A stretch of 9,600 bases of DNA, taken from assembly GCA_016206385.1 (NCBI GenBank), contig JACQRS010000180.1:1-9600 (forward strand). Direction: 5' to 3'. Under the pieces are notes generated by a model that saw only the letters and a program-made list of their open reading frames with translations, had not been told where the DNA came from and ran no database searches. Below are positions 6,343-9,600 of this stretch, piece by piece (position 1 is the stretch's first letter; the number at the start of each line of letters is the position of its first letter). The stretch comes from Candidatus Rokuibacteriota bacterium (GTDB taxonomy: Bacteria > Methylomirabilota > Methylomirabilia > Rokubacteriales > CSP1-6). Position numbers and translations under genes: made by a program.

Positions 6343-7197
6343 CTACAGGATGCGCTCCAGCTCCTCGCCCGGCTCAGCCTCGACACCCGGTGCGCCGCGC
6401 GAAGGAGCCGGGGCGGGGACTCCGCAGATGCCGAGCTTGGACCCTTCCACGAACTCCACGAGGTGGAGGACGAGCGGCGTCATCGGCAGCTCGCCCCGGA
6501 TCCGGCTGACCGCGGTGGTCGGCGCCAGCCCGGATCGATAGAGGATGCGGAACGCGGCCTGGATCCGCCGCCGATCCTCCCCCCCGACGCCGCCGCGCCT
6601 GAGGCCGACGACATTGACGGCCCGCGCCGTGGCCGGCGCCCCGTCCACCACGACGAAGGGCGGGACGTCCTGAATCACCTTGGAGCATCCCCCGACGTAG
6701 GCGTAGGTGCCGATGCGGGTAAAGGGGTGGACGCCCGAGAGACCGCTGATCGTGGCCCGGTCCCCGACCTGGACATGGCCGGTCAGGCCGGCGTAGCTGA
6801 CGATGATCACGCGGTTGCCGAGCTTGCAGTCGTGGGCGATGTGGCTCATGGACATGAGGAGACACGCGTTTCCGATCTCTGTCCAGCCGTTCGGCGTGGT
6901 GGCCCGATGGATCGTCACGTATTCCCGGATCACCGTGTCTTCCCCGATGCGGACCCCGGATGGCGTGCCGGGCTTGTACTTGAGGTCCTGTGGAGGAGCG
7001 CCGATGATGGACCCGTGGCCGATGCGGGTTCGCGCGCCCACCGCCACTTCCCCCTCGAGCACCACGTGGTGCCCCAGCTCGACGTCCGCCCCGAGCTCCA
7101 CCTCGGGCCCCACCACCGAGTACGCGCCGATCGTCACGCCCGGAGCCAGTCGCGCTCGCGGGTCGATCACTGCGGTGGGATGGATCGAGCTAGTCAT
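6343..7197 (-). CDS. lpxA: UDP-N-acetylglucosamine acyltransferase LpxA
   Basis: LpxA catalyses the first lipid A step, moving an R-3-hydroxyacyl chain from acyl carrier protein to the 3 position of UDP-GlcNAc in the cytoplasm. The 284-residue product has left-handed beta-helix hexapeptide repeats over about 1-190, then a helical C-terminal domain. PQDLKY (69-74), VTIHRAT (94-100), SHIAHDC (118-124) and VGGCSKVIQDVPP (168-180) match E. coli LpxA with an offset of three. H122 therefore equals catalytic H125, H119 equals H122, H157 equals H160 and K73 equals K76. G170 equals the E. coli chain-length residue G173, which would allow a long acyl chain. NVVGLRRGG (195-203) departs from the E. coli NIEGLKRRG block. 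The last 25 or so residues are a Pro/Ala/Glu-rich tail beyond the usual 262. The ATG overlaps the lpxD stop by eight bases; GAGG lies just upstream. No fabZ separates the two genes. Confidence 0.95.
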   Translation of the reverse strand: MTSSIHPTAVIDPRARLAPGVTIGAYSVVGPEVELGADVELGHHVVLEGEVAVGARTRIGHGSIIGAPPQDLKYKPGTPSGVRIGEDTVIREYVTIHRATTPNGWTEIGNACLLMSMSHIAHDCKLGNRVIIVSYAGLTGHVQVGDRATISGLSGVHPFTRIGTYAYVGGCSKVIQDVPPFVVVDGAPATARAVNVVGLRRGGVGGEDRRRIQAAFRILYRSGLAPTTAVSRIRGELPMTPLVLHLVEFVEGSKLGICGVPAPAPSRGAPGVEAEPGEELERIL

Positions 7198-8263
7198 CGC
7201 CCTCGTCGCCGGTGTCCGGCAGCGTGAGGCCGAGCCGTCCCTCCAGCTCCCGCACGCGGCGCTCCAGCGCCCGGACCTTTCGCAGGAGCGCAGGCAGCCG
7301 CGGCAGCGCCGCGTAGATGCGCCTGCCCTCCGCCGCGGGTCGTGCCGGCGTGCCGAGGTACGGTCCGGCCTCCGCCAGGTCCGCGGCGACCCCGGACTGG
7401 GCGCCGACCATCGCCCCGTCGGCCACCGTCACGTGATCGATGATCCCCGCCTGGCCGGCGAGGATCACCCGCTTCCCCACCTTGGAGGAACCCGAAATCC
7501 CCACCTGGGCCACCACGATGGAGTCCTCCCCGATCTCGACATTGTGGCCGATCTGGACCAGGTTGTCGATCTTGGTGCCGCGGCGGATCACGGTCTGGCC
7601 TAGCGTGGCTCGATCAACGGTCACGTTGGCGCCGATCTCGACCTCGTCCTCCACGAGCACGCCGCCGACCTGAGGGATCTTCCGGTGGCGCGTTCCGTTG
7701 AACACGTAGCCGAAACCGTCGGCGCCCAGCACGGCGCCCGGGTGGACGATCACCCGGTTGCCGAGCTTCACCCCTTCGCAGATCACCACGTGCGGATAGA
7801 TCACGCAGTCGGCGCCGATCTCGGCCCGGTCTCCCACGTAGACCAGCGGGAAGATCCACGTCCGCGCGCCCACGACCGTCCGGTTCCCGATGACCGCCAG
7901 CGCGCCCACGGTGGCGGTCGGATGCACCTGCGCGCTGGGGTCCACCTGGGCGGAGGCGTGAACGCCTCCGGGAGGGATGGGCGCGGGGTAGAAGAGCTGG
8001 AGCAGCTCGGCCAGCGCGAGCTGGGGGTTGTCTGCCCTGAGGAGCGGTCCCGGGAGCTTCACATCACGCGGGACCAGCAGGGCCCCGGCCCGGGTGGTCC
8101 GGGCCAGGCTCGCGTACCGGGGATGGGTGAGGAAAGAGATCTGGTCTGGCCCTGCCGTCTCCAGCGGGGCGACACCGGTGATCTTCCGGTCCGGGTCCCC
8201 CTCCAGCGCAAGGCCCAGGGCCTCTGCGATCTCGCCCAGCGTCAACGGCCCCCCGCCGCGCAT
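7190..8263 (-). CDS. lpxD: UDP-3-O-acylglucosamine N-acyltransferase LpxD
   Basis: LpxD adds the second R-3-hydroxyacyl chain, from acyl carrier protein to the 2-amino group of UDP-3-O-acyl-glucosamine. The 357-residue product has the three family parts: an N-terminal uridine-binding domain (about 1-100, including ISFLTHPRY at 42-50), a left-handed beta-helix of hexapeptide repeats (about 101-305), and a C-terminal charged helix (about 318-345) that reads as a short coiled coil. GADGFGY lies at 180-186, and IDNLVQIGHN (232-241) places H240 at the position of E. coli catalytic H239. PYLGTPARP (301-309) closes the helix. The length is close to the E. coli enzyme's. The ATG follows the skp stop after five bases, with only a weak purine run upstream, and the 3' end overlaps lpxA by eight bases. 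Confidence 0.96.
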   Translation of the reverse strand: MRGGGPLTLGEIAEALGLALEGDPDRKITGVAPLETAGPDQISFLTHPRYASLARTTRAGALLVPRDVKLPGPLLRADNPQLALAELLQLFYPAPIPPGGVHASAQVDPSAQVHPTATVGALAVIGNRTVVGARTWIFPLVYVGDRAEIGADCVIYPHVVICEGVKLGNRVIVHPGAVLGADGFGYVFNGTRHRKIPQVGGVLVEDEVEIGANVTVDRATLGQTVIRRGTKIDNLVQIGHNVEIGEDSIVVAQVGISGSSKVGKRVILAGQAGIIDHVTVADGAMVGAQSGVAADLAEAGPYLGTPARPAAEGRRIYAALPRLPALLRKVRALERRVRELEGRLGLTLPDTGDEGDD

Positions 8264-8268
8264 CCCGG

Positions 8269-8814
8269 CTATCTCTTCGCCCGGCCCATCTCCTGATCGT
8301 AGGCCTTGATGATCTCGTCCGTGAGGTCCGCCTCGGCGGCGCCGTACATGACGCCCGCATTCCGCCGCTCGACGATCAGGAGATAGCCGCGCTGCTTGCC
8401 GAACCGCTCGACCACGCCGGCGAGGTCCTGCGCGAGCTTCTGGAGCAGCTCGCGATCCTTCTTCTCCAGCTCCCGTTGATAGTCGTCCAGCAGGCGACGG
8501 AAGTCCCGCTTCTTGCGGTCCAGCGCTTCCTGCTTGTCCTTCCGAGTTTCGGTGCTGAGTAGCGCGCCCTTCTTGACCATCTCCTCTTCTAGCTTTTCGA
8601 TCTCGACGCGCCTGGCGTCAAGGTCCTTCTGCATCGTGGCCTTGTCTCGCTCGATCTGTTCCCGCGCCGCCACCCCTGCCGATGACCGCGCGAGGACCCG
8701 CTGGACATCCACGTATCCGATTCGAGCTGTCGACTGTGCCGTCACCGCCGGAGTGAGGAGAAGAACCATCCCCGCCAGCGTCATCCATGCCGTTGCAATC
8801 GCGGTCCCTCTCAT
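8269..8814 (-). CDS. skp: Periplasmic OmpH/Skp-family chaperone
   Basis: Skp holds unfolded outer-membrane proteins in the periplasm on their way to the BAM complex. The 181-residue product starts with a signal peptide (about 1-26: R2, hydrophobic 5-25, likely cleavage after AVTA). The family strand IGYVDVQRVL (32-41) comes next, then a long, highly charged, heptad-like helical hairpin (about 45-135), and a C-terminal strand YLLIVER (144-150) before ADLTDEIIKAYDQ (162-174). This is the OmpH/Skp plan. The ATG at 8814 has a strong GAGGAGGAGG run just upstream. A longer reading from further upstream would run into bamA and lose the signal peptide, so it is rejected. It lies between bamA and lpxD, as in many diderms. 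Confidence 0.92.
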   Translation of the reverse strand: MRGTAIATAWMTLAGMVLLLTPAVTAQSTARIGYVDVQRVLARSSAGVAAREQIERDKATMQKDLDARRVEIEKLEEEMVKKGALLSTETRKDKQEALDRKKRDFRRLLDDYQRELEKKDRELLQKLAQDLAGVVERFGKQRGYLLIVERRNAGVMYGAAEADLTDEIIKAYDQEMGRAKR

Positions 8815-8855
8815 GGCCTCCTCCTCGCCAACCCAGGTCCCGGGCTGCGACCGGA
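8815..8855 (-). other. bamA-skp intergenic gap, the longest in the window
   Basis: These 41 bases are the only non-coding stretch longer than 22 bases. They hold the skp ribosome binding site at the 3' end. I see no T-tract after a stem, so no rho-independent terminator, and no convincing -35/-10 pair. Read-through from bamA into skp is therefore likely. Confidence 0.6.
8817..8826 (-). promoter_or_regulatory. Ribosome binding site of skp
   Basis: The run GAGGAGGAGG holds two overlapping AGGAGG cores. The upstream core ends five bases before the ATG at 8814. It fixes the skp start and is the strongest Shine-Dalgarno I see in the window, suiting a chaperone made in larger amounts than the lipid A enzymes. 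Confidence 0.8.
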
Positions 8856-9600
8856 CTAGAACGGTGAGCCCACGAAGAAGTGAACCTGGCTCGCGCTCTC
8901 CCCCTTCCGACGGTCCAGGTTGTACCCCCAATCCACCCGGATCGGCCCGAAGGGGGACTGCCATCGAAAGCCGACCCCCGCAGCCTCCCGGGTATCGGTC
9001 GGGTCGAAATCCTTGGTGAAGCCGTACACGTTTCCCGCATCGAAAAACGTGGCGAGCCGAATCCCGAAGCCGACGGGAATGATATGCTCCACGTTGAGCA
9101 GCAGCTCAGACGTCCCGCCGATGCGGGCGCCGCTGTCATCCAGAGGGGAGATCTGGCGGATCTTCCGTCCCCTGACCGAGTTGGGCCCACCGAGGAAGAA
9201 CCGCTCGAACAGCGGCAGCTCGTTGTCGCCGAACCCGAAGCCGTACCCCGCCTCGAAGCGTCCGGCCAGGATCGTGCCCCAGAAGACCGGCTGGAAGTAG
9301 GAGACATCACCGACGGTTTTCAGGAACTTGCTGTCGCCGCCGAGACCGGCGACATCGCTGACGAGGCCCAGCCGGCCTCCCTTGGTCGGGGCAAACACGT
9401 TGTCGCGCGTGTCGCGCGACACTGCGCCTTCCACGAGCGAGGTGAGCGTGACGCCCTCCGCGTCCCGCAGCAGCGAGGATGCCGTGTTGGCGAGGTCGCT
9501 GATCTCGTCACGGCTCAGCCGGTAGGTCAGGTGCCACCGCCAGAACTCCAGGAACGGGTGGCTCAGGCGGAGATCACCGCCCAGGCTGTTTACCGTATAG
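8856..9600 (-). CDS. bamA: Outer-membrane protein assembly factor BamA, C-terminal part (5' end outside window)
   Basis: BamA is the central Omp85 barrel that inserts beta-barrel proteins into the outer membrane. Only the last 247 residues are present, read from 9599 to the TAG at 8856. They show alternating hydrophobic barrel strands, RDTRDN followed by PTKGG (62-75), LPLFERFFLGGPNSVRG (128-144) for the lid-loop region, FFDAGNVYG (185-193), a GVGFRWQSPFGPIRVDWGYN stretch (208-227) and a C-terminal phenylalanine of the barrel-insertion signal (VHFFVGSPF). All are hallmarks of the BamA barrel rather than of TamA or FhaC. The conserved VRGF/Y of loop 6 reads VRGR here. The POTRA domains would lie upstream, beyond base 9600. 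A 41-base gap separates it from skp. Confidence 0.93.
   Translation of the reverse strand, partial: YTVNSLGGDLRLSHPFLEFWRWHLTYRLSRDEISDLANTASSLLRDAEGVTLTSLVEGAVSRDTRDNVFAPTKGGRLGLVSDVAGLGGDSKFLKTVGDVSYFQPVFWGTILAGRFEAGYGFGFGDNELPLFERFFLGGPNSVRGRKIRQISPLDDSGARIGGTSELLLNVEHIIPVGFGIRLATFFDAGNVYGFTKDFDPTDTREAAGVGFRWQSPFGPIRVDWGYNLDRRKGESASQVHFFVGSPF

Noticed and set aside
6342..6386. Upstream ATG for the oxidoreductase, 15 codons longer
   Set aside because: The extra residues lie inside lpxA, are Ser/Arg-rich and precede the normal Rossmann start. The ATG at 6341 gives the usual family N-terminus.
5142..6509. Plus-strand open frame of 455 codons, the longest in the window
   Set aside because: It mirrors the oxidoreductase gene and parts of its neighbours. 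The composition (Asp, His, Val, Leu repeats) is what the reverse complement of that gene gives, and no ribosome binding site or domain is seen.
6430..8000. Repeated short DNA patterns through lpxA and lpxD
   Set aside because: They reflect the hexapeptide repeats of the left-handed beta-helix proteins and are not a separate DNA repeat or CRISPR-like array.
8815..8855. Possible terminator or promoter in the bamA-skp gap
   Set aside because: Short GC-rich pairings only, no T-tract, and no -35/-10 pair I could defend.
8815..8964. N-terminal extension of skp by 50 codons
   Set aside because: It would overlap bamA and bury the signal peptide. The ATG at 8814 has a strong Shine-Dalgarno.

Overview
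The window is a fully packed, single-strand gene cluster for lipopolysaccharide (LPS) and outer-membrane assembly. Every gene is on the minus strand, so transcription runs from base 9600 towards base 1. The G+C content is high (about two thirds by eye), and the genes point to a diderm, LPS-making bacterium. The use of LpxI instead of LpxH, together with an oxidoreductase gene between lpxA and lpxI, would suit lineages such as Methylomirabilota/Rokubacteria or delta-type proteobacteria. That placement is a weak inference, because no rRNA or phylogenetic marker is present.

The layout in transcription order is as follows. (1) The C-terminal 247 residues of the BamA beta-barrel (8856-9600, 5' end outside the window) and a Skp/OmpH periplasmic chaperone (8269-8814) serve outer-membrane protein insertion. 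(2) lpxD (7190-8263) and lpxA (6343-7197) encode the two left-handed beta-helix acyltransferases of lipid A synthesis. (3) A Gfo/Idh/MocA-family oxidoreductase (5304-6341) has no assured function. (4) lpxI (4516-5325) and lpxB (3366-4529) make lipid X and the disaccharide. (5) waaA (2069-3343) and lpxK (1002-2072) encode Kdo transferase and the 4'-kinase. (6) A family 9 heptosyltransferase, probably waaF (1-1005, 3' end outside the window), starts inner-core synthesis.

Most junctions overlap or nearly touch (4, 4, 14, 22 and 8 nt overlaps; 1, 5, 22 and 41 nt gaps). No internal promoter or terminator is visible, which indicates one polycistronic, translationally coupled unit. No stretch longer than 41 bases lacks a gene. 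There are no RNA genes, mobile elements, CRISPR arrays or large repeats.

The main points of interest are these. The oxidoreductase sits where gnnA sits in Acidithiobacillus, but no gnnB follows, and LpxA carries substitutions near its nucleotide pocket. fabZ is missing between lpxD and lpxA, and msbA is missing between lpxB and waaA. Conserved motifs are altered in BamA (VRGR), LpxK (DDAFQN) and the heptosyltransferase (DTGVAQ). A short palindrome covers the lpxI ribosome binding site.
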